Source: Chloroflexota bacterium
Lineage (GTDB): Bacteria; Chloroflexota; Anaerolineae; Anaerolineales; DRMV01
Assembly (NCBI GenBank): GCA_013154225.1
Contig: JAADCW010000018.1
Coordinates: 1-12,529 of the forward strand
DNA length: 12,529 nucleotides
Reading direction: 5' to 3'
The position numbers were made by a program, and so were the translations under genes. This document shows, piece after piece, positions 1 to 8,386 of this stretch. How positions within the stretch are numbered: position 1 is the stretch's first letter; every line of letters starts with the position of its first letter. Below the pieces are notes generated by a model. That model made no database searches and had not been told where the DNA came from. It saw nothing but the letters and a program-made list of their open reading frames with translations.

Positions 1-428
1 AAGCCTGGCTTTCTCGCGGCGACCGCCGCATGAGCGAGGTGATTTACCGCGCGTGGCAGCGCGGCGCGAAGTTTGATGCCTGGCGTGAGCACTTTGACTA
101 CGAGCGCTGGCTGGAAGCCTTCCGCGAGGTTGGACTTTCGCCGTGGAAAGTGGTCCATCGCCCCATCCCCCTGGATGCGCCCCTGCCCTGGGAACACATC
201 AACCCCGGGGTGAGCAAACGCTTCCTGAAGTTGGATTATCGCTGGAGCGAGGATGGCCGCACCCGCGAAGACTGCCGCCACCAGTGCTACGCGTGCGGTA
301 TTTTGCCCACGTTCAACGACCTACGCCGCGCGCATCCTGGCGATGTGTGGAAGTGCCCAGAAGTCAAACCGCGACGGCGAAAGCCTGCCAAAACCAAACT
401 GACGTTTGTGGGCCCCTCGGTAGATTAG
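1..428 (+). CDS. B12-binding radical SAM protein (TIGR03960-like), C-terminal part only
   Basis: The reading frame is open from the first full codon (base 3) and ends with TAG at 426-428, so this is the 3' end of a gene that starts outside the window. The ATG at 30 is internal: the residues before it (AWLSRGDRR) run straight into EVIYRAWQRGAKFDAW, a stretch typical of the C-terminal part of TIGR03960 proteins. Further on are LPWEHINPGVSK (about bases 183-218) and DCRHQCYACG (about 270-299), a Cys-containing tail also usual in this family. The cobalamin-binding and radical SAM (CxxxCxxC) domains must lie upstream and cannot be checked here. The family's reaction is, to my knowledge, not established. 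The last 20 or so residues are basic (PRRRKPAKTK). The family is often followed by a DUF2344 gene, but here the next gene is a lipoprotein on the same strand after a 94-bp gap. Confidence 0.82.
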   Translation, partial: AWLSRGDRRMSEVIYRAWQRGAKFDAWREHFDYERWLEAFREVGLSPWKVVHRPIPLDAPLPWEHINPGVSKRFLKLDYRWSEDGRTREDCRHQCYACGILPTFNDLRRAHPGDVWKCPEVKPRRRKPAKTKLTFVGPSVD

Positions 429-522
429 GCCGAGGCCATCTGCCGCGAGGCCGCGTTCCCCAGACGTTTGCAAAGGCAAACTACAACTGCCGTCGAATTC
501 GTATAGCCCTTCGGAGCCAACC

Positions 523-1506
523 ATGCCTTACCACTCCCGTCGTTTTCTCATCGCGTTTATCCTCTTGGCCGCGCTTTTAGGGGCCTGCACCATGAGCATG
601 GCGGACGATACGCCCTTGCCTACGCCCCTTCCTACAGATTATCTCCCCACGGCCATCGCTCTGACGGCAGAGGCGTTGACCTCGCCCACCGCGCCTGCCG
701 CGGCCTCGGTGCCACCTTCCCCCACTGCGCCGTTGCCCACGGCAACGGCCACGCCCGCGGGCCCACCCACGGCCACGCCTTTCCCCATCACGTTGCCCAC
801 GGCAACCCCCACGCCCCCGCCGCCCTTGAGCGTGCCCGGCACAGGCTACGCGGTGGCGCAAATCCTCTATCCGGGGATGGATTCCCGGGTGCTTTCGCCC
901 TTTCGGACGCGCATTGCCGTGCAAACCCGCCACGCCCGAGCCTTGCACGTGGAACTGGTAGGCGAAGATGGGCGGGTGATTTACCGTCGTGTCATTCGGC
1001 TCGATGAGGATCAGCCCGCACACTCGTTGCTGTATTTCTATTTGGAAATTCCCTTTGAAATTGCGGGCGAAGCCGAGATGGGGCGTTTGCAAGTTTCGAC
1101 TTGGGATGAGTATAATCGTTGTACGTCGCAAAACGCGATTACTCTGACCCTGCTGCGTACTGGGCAGGCGCAAATCAGTTATCAGATTGCTGACCGCGCT
1201 CCAATTTTGTTCAAACAGCCTCAGGCTCGCCAGGTCATCCAGGGGGGAACGCTGGTGGTGGTCGGCAAGGCGCTTCCGGCCTCGCCTATGGTCGAAGCCA
1301 TGTTGGTGGATACCAACGGCAAAGTGCTGGGCTATCAGACCGCGCCGCTTTCGACGCCCGCGGAAGATGGCTACGCACTGTTTACTTTCAGTATGCCTTA
1401 CAAAGTGACCGACCCCACCCAGGTGCTGTTGGTTGTGCAGGAAAACGGCGTTACCCCGCCTGGCGTGATGTATTTGGAAAGTGTGCCGCTGGTGCTCAGC
1501 CCATAG
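523..1506 (+). CDS. Secreted lipoprotein with Pro/Thr-rich linker and beta-sandwich-like C-terminal region
   Basis: The product has 327 residues. The N-terminus has basic residues, a hydrophobic core (about 8-19) and a lipobox LGAC with Cys22, so it should be cleaved by signal peptidase II and lipid-anchored outside the membrane. Residues about 31-105 are an extended Pro/Thr/Ala linker with PTATATP and PTATPTPPPP runs, common in Chloroflexota surface proteins. From about 110 to 327 the pattern is of alternating beta strands, apparently two modules. The second (about 238-325, starting near QGGTLVVVGKA) resembles Ig-like domains of the Gmad2 type (inference from pattern only). No catalytic motif is seen. 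The start is supported by GGAG at 514-517 and by the signal peptide. It lies 60 bp before the ATPase gene and may be cotranscribed with it. Function unknown; an envelope or binding role is the simplest reading. Confidence 0.83.
   Translation: MPYHSRRFLIAFILLAALLGACTMSMADDTPLPTPLPTDYLPTAIALTAEALTSPTAPAAASVPPSPTAPLPTATATPAGPPTATPFPITLPTATPTPPPPLSVPGTGYAVAQILYPGMDSRVLSPFRTRIAVQTRHARALHVELVGEDGRVIYRRVIRLDEDQPAHSLLYFYLEIPFEIAGEAEMGRLQVSTWDEYNRCTSQNAITLTLLRTGQAQISYQIADRAPILFKQPQARQVIQGGTLVVVGKALPASPMVEAMLVDTNGKVLGYQTAPLSTPAEDGYALFTFSMPYKVTDPTQVLLVVQENGVTPPGVMYLESVPLVLSP
731..806 (+). repeat. Duplicated 16-bp palindrome inside the lipoprotein linker
   Basis: The 16-mer CGTTGCCCACGGCAAC occurs at 731-746 and again at 791-806, exactly 60 bp apart. 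Each copy can fold as GTTGCC-CAC-GGCAAC, a perfect 6-bp stem with a 3-nt loop. Both copies encode LPTAT in the Pro/Thr linker and share the reading frame, so linker growth by duplication of a 60-bp (20-codon) block is a plausible cause. Confidence 0.7.
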
Positions 1507-1566
1507 CCTGGGAACCCGCTTCAGCGGCTGACCCCAAACGAGAATCTTGAAACTTCGGAGTGTTTT

Positions 1567-4386
<2,820 letters not shown>

Positions 4387-4433
4387 GGAATTGCGAATGA
4401 GGAAAATGAGGCAATTGCGAATGAGGAATGGCG
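4387..4433 (+). repeat. Direct repeats of an AATTGCGAATGAGGAA unit after the ATPase gene
   Basis: The 16-mer AATTGCGAATGAGGAA occurs at 4389-4404 and 4413-4428, directly after the ATPase stop codon. A longer related form (GCAATTGCG, then GAATGAGG, then GAATGGCG with one-base changes) returns at 4877-4901, so three copies lie in this intergenic stretch. The region is purine-rich on the plus strand and has no plausible coding capacity. Confidence 0.65.
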
Positions 4434-4445
4434 GATGAGATTCCG

Positions 4446-4546
4446 TCTTGGGCGAAGTCAAACGCCCGAGCAAAGACGCCGTAGGTGCTGAAGTCATACG
4501 TCTTGAGCGGAGGGCTGAGCGCAGCCGAATCCCGCAGTCGAAGGAC
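4446..4546 (+). repeat. REP-like palindromic units (one degenerate, one clear)
   Basis: The clear unit at about 4501-4546 begins TCTTGAGCGGAGGG, has an inner stem GGCTGAGCGCAGCC and ends GCAGTCGAAGGAC. The part before it (4446-4500) has the same grammar in a degraded form (GTCTTGGGCGAAGTC ... GCCGTAGGTGCTGAAGTC). These belong to the family seen again at 4748-4830, 4951-5035, 9418-9457 and 9666-9837. Its general plan is GTCCTGAGCGGA, a small GC stem-loop, then CGAAGTCGAAGGAC. Similar REP-like palindromes are scattered between genes in many bacteria. Confidence 0.7.
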
Positions 4547-4580
4547 GCAAAAACAAGAATCCACCTTTGCATTGCCGTTG

Positions 4581-4742
4581 TAGGGGCGAGGCGCTGCCTC
4601 GCCCTGATTTTGTCCACCGATGACACCGATTGGCACCGATTTTCTTGGCGCCCTTGGCGGTGGCTTTCTTTGTGCGCTTGGCGTTACAGAACGCAGATAG
4701 CGCAGATGATGGCAGATGCTCGCAGATAAAAAACGAATTGTC
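4581..4742 (+). repeat. Intergenic repeat element, copy A (inverted partner at 9462-9646)
   Basis: This 162-bp non-coding block is repeated in reverse complement at 9462-9646. It starts with a strong palindrome (GGGGCGAGGC-GCT-GCCTCGCCC, 4583-4605). Then come three CACCGAT heptamers (4615-4640), three CTTGGCG heptamers (4644-4683) and four CGCAGAT-type heptamers (4692-4728), ending in CGAATTGTC. The last 60 bp (4683-4742) are identical to the other copy. Compared with copy B this copy lacks one 21-bp unit and 2 bp in the CTTGGCG part. REP-like units lie on both sides. No open frame with coding character is present, so this is probably a non-autonomous dispersed repeat. Confidence 0.85.
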
Positions 4743-4747
4743 GCACA

Positions 4748-4830
4748 TCCTGAGCGGAAGGCTGAGCGCAGCCGAAGCCCGAAGTCATACGTCCTGAGCG
4801 AAGGGGCCGCAGGCGCCGAAGTCGAAGGAC
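4748..4830 (+). repeat. Two REP-like palindromic units
   Basis: The first unit (about 4748-4787) reads ATCCTGAGCGGAAGG, then stem GGCTGAGCGCAGCC, then GAAGCCCGAAGTC. The second (about 4791-4830) reads GTCCTGAGCGAAGG, stem GGCCGCAGGCGCC, and ends GAAGTCGAAGGAC, with GTCCT pairing with AGGAC at the outer ends. They sit immediately after repeat element A, mirroring the palindrome that flanks copy B at 9418-9457. Confidence 0.75.
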
Positions 4831-4835
4831 GGAAA

Positions 4836-4901
4836 AGCAAGGCGCAGAGGGAGCAGAGGCACAGAGTTCGCAGAGAGCAATTGCGGAATGAGGGAATGGC
4901 G
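4836..4901 (+). repeat. GCAGAG microrepeats followed by a third GAATGAGG-type copy
   Basis: From 4841 to about 4876 there are imperfect repeats of GCAGAG with an 8-10 bp spacing (GCAGAGGGA, GCAGAGGCA, CAGAGTTC, GCAGAGA). The segment 4877-4901 then matches 4411-4433 apart from two single-base insertions. Together with the neighbouring blocks this makes 4387-5035 a mosaic of short repeats with no gene. Confidence 0.6.
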
Positions 4902-4950
4902 AAAACGCCCTGATGAAAAGTCGTACGTTAGAGAGGCCCAGAGTTGAAAA

Positions 4951-5035
4951 TGTTCTAAGCTGAGGGCAGATCGCAGTCGAAGTCCGACGTCATACGTCCT
5001 GAACGGAGGTGCCGTAGGCACCGAAGCCGAAGGAC
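4951..5035 (+). repeat. REP-like units directly upstream of the UbiA-family gene
   Basis: A degraded unit (about 4957-4988, CTAAGCTGAGGGC ... CGCAGTCGAAGTC) is followed by a clear 40-bp unit at 4996-5035. In the clear unit GTCCT (4996-5000) pairs with AGGAC (5031-5035), and the inner stem GGTGCC-GTA-GGCACC (5008-5022) is perfect. It ends 15 bp before the -10 box of the downstream gene, so the palindrome occupies the normal -35 region. Confidence 0.75.
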
Positions 5036-5050
5036 AAAACAATGGGCTGG

Positions 5051-5056
5051 TATAAT
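5051..5056 (+). promoter_or_regulatory. -10 box TATAAT placed for leaderless start of the UbiA gene
   Basis: A perfect TATAAT lies at 5051-5056. Transcription normally begins about 7 nt downstream, at or next to the ATG at 5063. No good -35 hexamer is found at normal spacing (the expected place reads CGAAGG), and there is no Shine-Dalgarno sequence before 5063. Both facts fit a leaderless mRNA, but this has not been tested. Confidence 0.5.
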
Positions 5057-5062
5057 TTCTCC

Positions 5063-5938
5063 ATGCGCGTTCTGTGGGCTTTTCTCCAATCCCTTCGACC
5101 TCGGCAGTGGACAAAAAACGCGTTCATCTTTGCCGCGCTGGTTTTTGACCACCAACTGACCCATCTTTCGGCCTTTTTGCGCACGTTGGCCGGGTTTGGG
5201 CTGTTTTGTTTGCTCTCCGGCGCGGTTTACCTGCTCAACGACATTGTGGATCGCGACGCAGACCGTCGGCATCCGCGCAAACGCAACCGCCCCATTGCCA
5301 GCGGCCGCCTGCCGCTGCGCGTGGCCTGGGGCGGTTTTGCGATTTTGCTCAGTGTGACCTTGGCGCTCTCTTGGCGGCTTTCCCCGCGCTTCTTCGCGGT
5401 GGCCGTGGCCTACTTCCTGCTCAACCTGGCCTACAGTTTTTACCTCAAACACGTCCCTATCATCGACGTCCTCATCATCGCCGCGGGTTTTGTGCTGCGG
5501 GTGCAGGCGGGGGTGGTGCTCATCCGTGTTCAGCGGTTTTCCCCCTGGTTGTATGTGGTAACCACCTTGCTGGCGCTTTTCATTGGCTTTGGGAAGCGTC
5601 GGGCCGAACTCGCTCTGCTGGATACCGCGGCAGGCGACCATCGGCGGGTGTTGGATGGCTACACGTTGCCCTTCCTGGATCAGTTGATCATTATCACCTC
5701 GGCCACAACCATCATGGCCTACAGCCTCTACACCTTTTCTGCGCCCAACTTACCCCCAAACCACGCCATGATGCTAACCATCCCCTTTGTGGTGTATGGC
5801 ATCTTCCGCTACCTCTATTTGGTGCAGGTGGAAGGCCGCGGGGGGGCGCCCGAAGAAGCCCTGCTCACCGACCGTCCGCTGCAAATCGCGTTAGCTCTGT
5901 GGGGGCTCGCGGTGCTGATCATTTTCTACGCGTATTGA
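5063..5938 (+). CDS. UbiA-family prenyltransferase, decaprenyl-phosphate phosphoribosyltransferase-like
   Basis: The product has 291 residues and about 8-9 membrane segments. The first Asp-rich motif is NDIVDRDAD (59-67), followed by RRHPRKRNRPIASG. The second conserved loop contains YSFYLKHVPIIDV (124-136, Asp135). FGKRRAEL (176-183), a late LLTDRPLQ and the N-terminal SLRPRQWTKN match the family that transfers phosphoribose from PRPP to a polyprenyl phosphate (Rv3806c type), rather than quinone or haem prenyltransferases. Substrate is inferred, not shown. I chose ATG 5063 over the in-frame ATG at 5042 because family members start close to the LRPRQWTKN motif and the TATAAT box at 5051 lies between the two ATGs. 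The stop is 3 bp before the mevalonate kinase ATG, so the genes form an operon. A lycopene-elongase-like role is an alternative because a CruF-like gene is two genes downstream. Confidence 0.85.
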   Translation: MRVLWAFLQSLRPRQWTKNAFIFAALVFDHQLTHLSAFLRTLAGFGLFCLLSGAVYLLNDIVDRDADRRHPRKRNRPIASGRLPLRVAWGGFAILLSVTLALSWRLSPRFFAVAVAYFLLNLAYSFYLKHVPIIDVLIIAAGFVLRVQAGVVLIRVQRFSPWLYVVTTLLALFIGFGKRRAELALLDTAAGDHRRVLDGYTLPFLDQLIIITSATTIMAYSLYTFSAPNLPPNHAMMLTIPFVVYGIFRYLYLVQVEGRGGAPEEALLTDRPLQIALALWGLAVLIIFYAY

Positions 5939-5941
5939 CCT

Positions 5942-6901
5942 ATGCCTGCTTTTCGTGCAACTGCTCCTGGCAAAATCATCCTTTTTGGGGAACACGCGGT
6001 GGTGTATGGCCAGCCCGCGCTGGCTGTGCCCGTGCCCGCGGTGCGTGCCCAGGCCATTGTTTCTGCCGCGCCCGATTTGCCCGCGGGGGAACTCCGCCTG
6101 ACCGCGCCCGCGGTGGATTTGCACGATACCCCGTGGCTGCATCTTGCCCCTGTGCATCCCCTGCGCCGTGCGGTTGACCTCACCCTGGAAACCTTGGGCA
6201 TACCGCGGCCTTTGGCTGCACGCATGCGGGTGACTTCCACCATTCCCGTGGCCGCGGGGTTGGGAAGCGGCGCGGCTGTAACCGTCGCGATGGTGCGGGC
6301 CCTTAGCGGGTTCCTGGGCGCGCCATTGCCGCCTGAGCAGGTCAACGCGATTGCCTATGAGGTGGAGAAGATTCACCACGGCACGCCTTCGGGCATTGAC
6401 AACACAGTGGTGACCTATGCCAAGCCGGTGTATTTTGTGCGTGGGGAGCCAGTGCAAACGTTCCAGGTGGGGCGGCCTTTTACCTTGGTGATTGCTGATA
6501 CGGGCGTGCCCGCGCCCACAGCCCAGGCCGTGGCCGACGTGCGCCAGGCGGCTGAAGCCCAACCCGAGGTGTATCGCGCCCTTTTTACCCAAATTGGGAA
6601 AATTGCCAGGCAGGCCCGCACGGCCATTGAGGCGGGTGAGCCTGCACGGTTGGGCGCGCTGATGGATGTCAACCACGCACTGTTGCAGGATATGGGGGTG
6701 TCGTGCCCTGCGTTGGATCGGTTGGTCGCGGCCGCAAAGGAAAGCGGCGCGGCCGGGGCCAAACTTTCGGGCGGTGGCAGAGGGGGCAACATGATTGCCC
6801 TGGTGCCGCCAGAGGCCGGCCCGGAAGCGGCGGAAGCCATTGCCGAAGCACTGCGCGCGGCTGGCGCGGTGCGTACTATTGTCACCACCATTGGCGCATG
6901 A
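5942..6901 (+). CDS. mvk: Mevalonate kinase (GHMP kinase family)
   Basis: The 319-residue protein is of usual length for bacterial and archaeal mevalonate kinases, cytoplasmic enzymes that phosphorylate mevalonate to 5-phosphomevalonate. All GHMP motifs are present: motif 1 PGKIILFGEHAVVYG (9-23, with Lys11 and Glu17-His18), the ATP-binding loop PVAAGLGSGAA (102-112), and motif 3 KLSGGGRGGNM (274-284). The catalytic Asp is Asp153 in HGTPSGIDN. The GEHAVVYG and TPSGIDN signatures favour mevalonate kinase over homoserine kinase or galactokinase. No clear Shine-Dalgarno precedes the ATG, which is 3 bp after the UbiA stop, so translational coupling is likely. The next gene begins 20 bp downstream. 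Roseiflexus, also in Chloroflexota, uses a modified mevalonate route via isopentenyl phosphate; the later enzymes are not in this window. Confidence 0.92.
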   Translation: MPAFRATAPGKIILFGEHAVVYGQPALAVPVPAVRAQAIVSAAPDLPAGELRLTAPAVDLHDTPWLHLAPVHPLRRAVDLTLETLGIPRPLAARMRVTSTIPVAAGLGSGAAVTVAMVRALSGFLGAPLPPEQVNAIAYEVEKIHHGTPSGIDNTVVTYAKPVYFVRGEPVQTFQVGRPFTLVIADTGVPAPTAQAVADVRQAAEAQPEVYRALFTQIGKIARQARTAIEAGEPARLGALMDVNHALLQDMGVSCPALDRLVAAAKESGAAGAKLSGGGRGGNMIALVPPEAGPEAAEAIAEALRAAGAVRTIVTTIGA

Positions 6902-6921
6902 CGCTTACAAGAGGGTTTGCC

Positions 6922-7716
6922 ATGCGACGCAGACTCATCGGTTTCTTGCTGGTGCTCTATGCAGTGCTCAGCGTGCTGTTTGTCGCACGGTGGGCACCGC
7001 GAGCGTGGTATCCGTTGGCTGTGCCGCTATTGACCCTGCTGGCATTGATAATCACCTTCTTGCATGGTAGTGTGCATGTGGGCTGGCGAAACACAGGGGT
7101 GTTTTTTGCCCTTTCTTTTGTGGTGAGTTTGGGCATGGAAACCTTTGGGGTGCGCACAGGCTGGGCTTTTGGTGCGTATCACTACACCCAAAAACTCACA
7201 GGACCTCGCTTTTGGGGACTTGTGCCGCTGGTTATCCCTTTGGCGTGGTTCATGATGATGTACCCTTCATGGGTCATCGCCCGCACGCTGTGGCAGAGGC
7301 TGGACGGCCGCCCGCGGGGGCAAGCATGGAAGATCGCGGCCCTGGCTGGCTTGGCCATGACTGCGTGGGATGTGCTGATGGATCCCCTGATGGTGCACAT
7401 TGGCCAGTGGGTTTGGGAAACCAAGGGGGGCTATTTTGGCATCCCCGCGCGCAATTTCTTGGGCTGGTGGTTGACGGTGTTTATCACCGTGGGGCTGTTT
7501 GAGGCGTTGGCTGCTCCGGGGCCTTTGCGCGAGCGGAAGGAGGCACCGTTGGGATGGATGGTTGTCCTTTATGGGCTGGTTGGAGGAAGCAACTTGGCGC
7601 TCTCGGTGCAGCGCGGGCTGACGGGATCGGCTTTGGCCGGGTTTTGGGCGATGGTGCCGTGGTTGGTGTTGGGGGGCATGGCCGTGCGCGGGTTGCAGGC
7701 ACGTACGGGAAAATAG
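6922..7716 (+). CDS. CruF-like carotenoid biosynthesis membrane protein (PF04240 type)
   Basis: The 264-residue hydrophobic protein has about 7 membrane segments. Features of the PF04240 carotenoid family (CruF, 1',2'-hydratase or hydroxylase of acyclic carotenoid ends) are visible: FGVRTGWAFGAYHYT near residues 73-87, LVIPLAWFMMMYPSW, TAWDVLMDPLMV near the middle, and GGYFGIPARNFLGWW. The exact substrate cannot be read from sequence. I chose ATG 6922 because GAGG at 6911-6914 lies 7 nt upstream. An in-frame ATG at 6898 overlaps the mevalonate kinase stop as ATGA and would add 8 residues, so it remains possible. It is the last gene of the operon and is followed by a terminator-like hairpin at 7733. 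Upstream phytoene synthase and desaturase genes are not in the window. Confidence 0.85.
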   Translation: MRRRLIGFLLVLYAVLSVLFVARWAPRAWYPLAVPLLTLLALIITFLHGSVHVGWRNTGVFFALSFVVSLGMETFGVRTGWAFGAYHYTQKLTGPRFWGLVPLVIPLAWFMMMYPSWVIARTLWQRLDGRPRGQAWKIAALAGLAMTAWDVLMDPLMVHIGQWVWETKGGYFGIPARNFLGWWLTVFITVGLFEALAAPGPLRERKEAPLGWMVVLYGLVGGSNLALSVQRGLTGSALAGFWAMVPWLVLGGMAVRGLQARTGK

Positions 7717-7732
7717 GTTTGTGTTCCATAAC

Positions 7733-7759
7733 CTCGGTTTCGATAGAAACCTGAGTTTT
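7733..7759 (+). terminator. Hairpin with short T-tract after the isoprenoid operon
   Basis: CTCGGTTTC (7733-7741) pairs with GAAACCTGAG (7746-7755) with one bulged T, leaving a GATA loop and followed by TTTT (7756-7759). It starts 16 bp after the operon's last stop codon. The T-tract is short, so termination may be partial. The 3' arm of the hairpin overlaps the left arm of the MITE-like element at 7748. Confidence 0.5.
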
Positions 7760-7908
7760 GGATAAGGGAAAACCCATCGCGTTGAGCGGAGATTGCGAAG
7801 CAATCGCAGTCGAAACGCAGAAAAAGCACTTTTTGGCGCTTTGGCTACGCTTCCGTTGGTCGTTCCGCTAAGCGCGATGCCCTGTGAGGCTTATCCGCAA
7901 TTCAGGTT
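7748..7908. mobile_element. MITE-like element with imperfect terminal inverted repeats
   Basis: The ends are inverted copies of each other: 7748-7766 (AACCTGAGTTTTGGATAAG) against the reverse complement of 7890-7908 (AACCTGAATTGCGGATAAG), 16 of 19 identical. Further in, 7775-7790 (CATCGCGTTGAGCGGA) matches the complement of 7864-7879 (CATCGCGCTTAGCGGA), 14 of 16. The arms thus extend about 43-45 bp and the whole is 161 bp. The centre holds a GATTGC-GAA-GCAATC hairpin (7791-7805) within a REP-like unit. ATAG occurs just outside both ends (7743-7746, one base from the arm, and 7909-7912), which may be a target duplication but is too short to be sure. No transposase is encoded, so it would be non-autonomous. 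Confidence 0.6.
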
Positions 7909-7921
7909 ATAGGAGTATGAC

Positions 7922-7946
7922 AAAACCCGCCGCGAGGTACGGCGGG
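7922..7946 (-). terminator. Rho-independent terminator of the minus-strand kinase gene
   Basis: A perfect 7-bp GC stem (CCCGCCG at 7926-7932 with CGGCGGG at 7940-7946, 7-nt loop) is followed on the minus strand by TTTT (7925-7922). It begins 2 bp after the kinase stop codon (7949-7951). The plus strand also ends the stem with CTTT, so it could act weakly in both directions at this convergent junction. Confidence 0.8.
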
Positions 7947-7948
7947 CT

Positions 7949-8305
7949 TTAATCGCTGGGGAGGTACGCTTTCAGGAAGGCGAGTACCTGCTGGGCGACT
8001 TCCTCGGGGGTGAGGCCGTCAGTAAGCAGGTAGAAATCTGCGTGCTCGCGCGCGTGGCGCAGGCGGTGTTGTTGTTCGAGGTAGTCTTCTTTTTTCCAGG
8101 GCATGGGGCGGCGGCGGTTGGATTCCTCGAAAGAGACGTCCAGGAAGATGAGGACGTCGGGGTTGGTGAGGCGCTGCCACATGTCGGGGACGTAGGAGTG
8201 TTCCTGCGCGATGTGCTTGAGGCGCAGGTCGTGGCCTTCCAATTGGCGGATGAGGGTGCTCTTCCCTGCGGCGCAGGGGCCAACAATGCTGATGAGGGGT
8301 TTCAT
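7949..8305 (-). CDS. Small P-loop kinase-like NTPase
   Basis: The 118-residue cytoplasmic protein has a clear Walker A motif GPCAAGKST (9-17) after a hydrophobic strand (LISIV). A second strand, DVLIFLDVSFEE, resembles the Walker B position of small-molecule kinases. NRRRPMPWKKEDY suggests a lid or substrate-binding region rich in Arg. This pattern fits the AAA_33/adenylylate-kinase-like kinases, but at 118 residues it is shorter than most (about 150-200), and I do not recognise its substrate. There is no strong Shine-Dalgarno before the ATG. The aldo/keto reductase gene ends 76 bp upstream on the same strand, and a terminator follows the stop immediately. Confidence 0.75.
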   Translation of the reverse strand: MKPLISIVGPCAAGKSTLIRQLEGHDLRLKHIAQEHSYVPDMWQRLTNPDVLIFLDVSFEESNRRRPMPWKKEDYLEQQHRLRHAREHADFYLLTDGLTPEEVAQQVLAFLKAYLPSD

Positions 8306-8380
8306 GGCAAGGCGGCGTTCAAGGGGAAGGGCTATGGTGTTGGACTGTGACGTGCGGAGGTCAGTTGTGATATGGTGGCA

Positions 8381-8386
8381 ATTATA
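8381..8386 (-). promoter_or_regulatory. Possible -10 box for the kinase gene
   Basis: The palindromic octamer ATTATAAT (8381-8388) gives TATAAT on the minus strand at 8386-8381 and overlaps the stop codon of the upstream aldo/keto reductase. A -35 match at normal spacing is absent. It would give a 5' untranslated leader of about 70 nt. Evidence is the hexamer alone. Confidence 0.3.

Noticed and set aside
466..481. Terminator after the radical SAM gene
   Set aside because: GTTTGC-AAAG-GCAAAC forms a 6-bp stem but no T-tract follows, so it is at best a weak hairpin.
7917..7952. An 11-codon open frame after AGGAG
   Set aside because: The AGGAG is only 1 nt from the ATG, and the frame is essentially the terminator hairpin of the minus-strand kinase gene.
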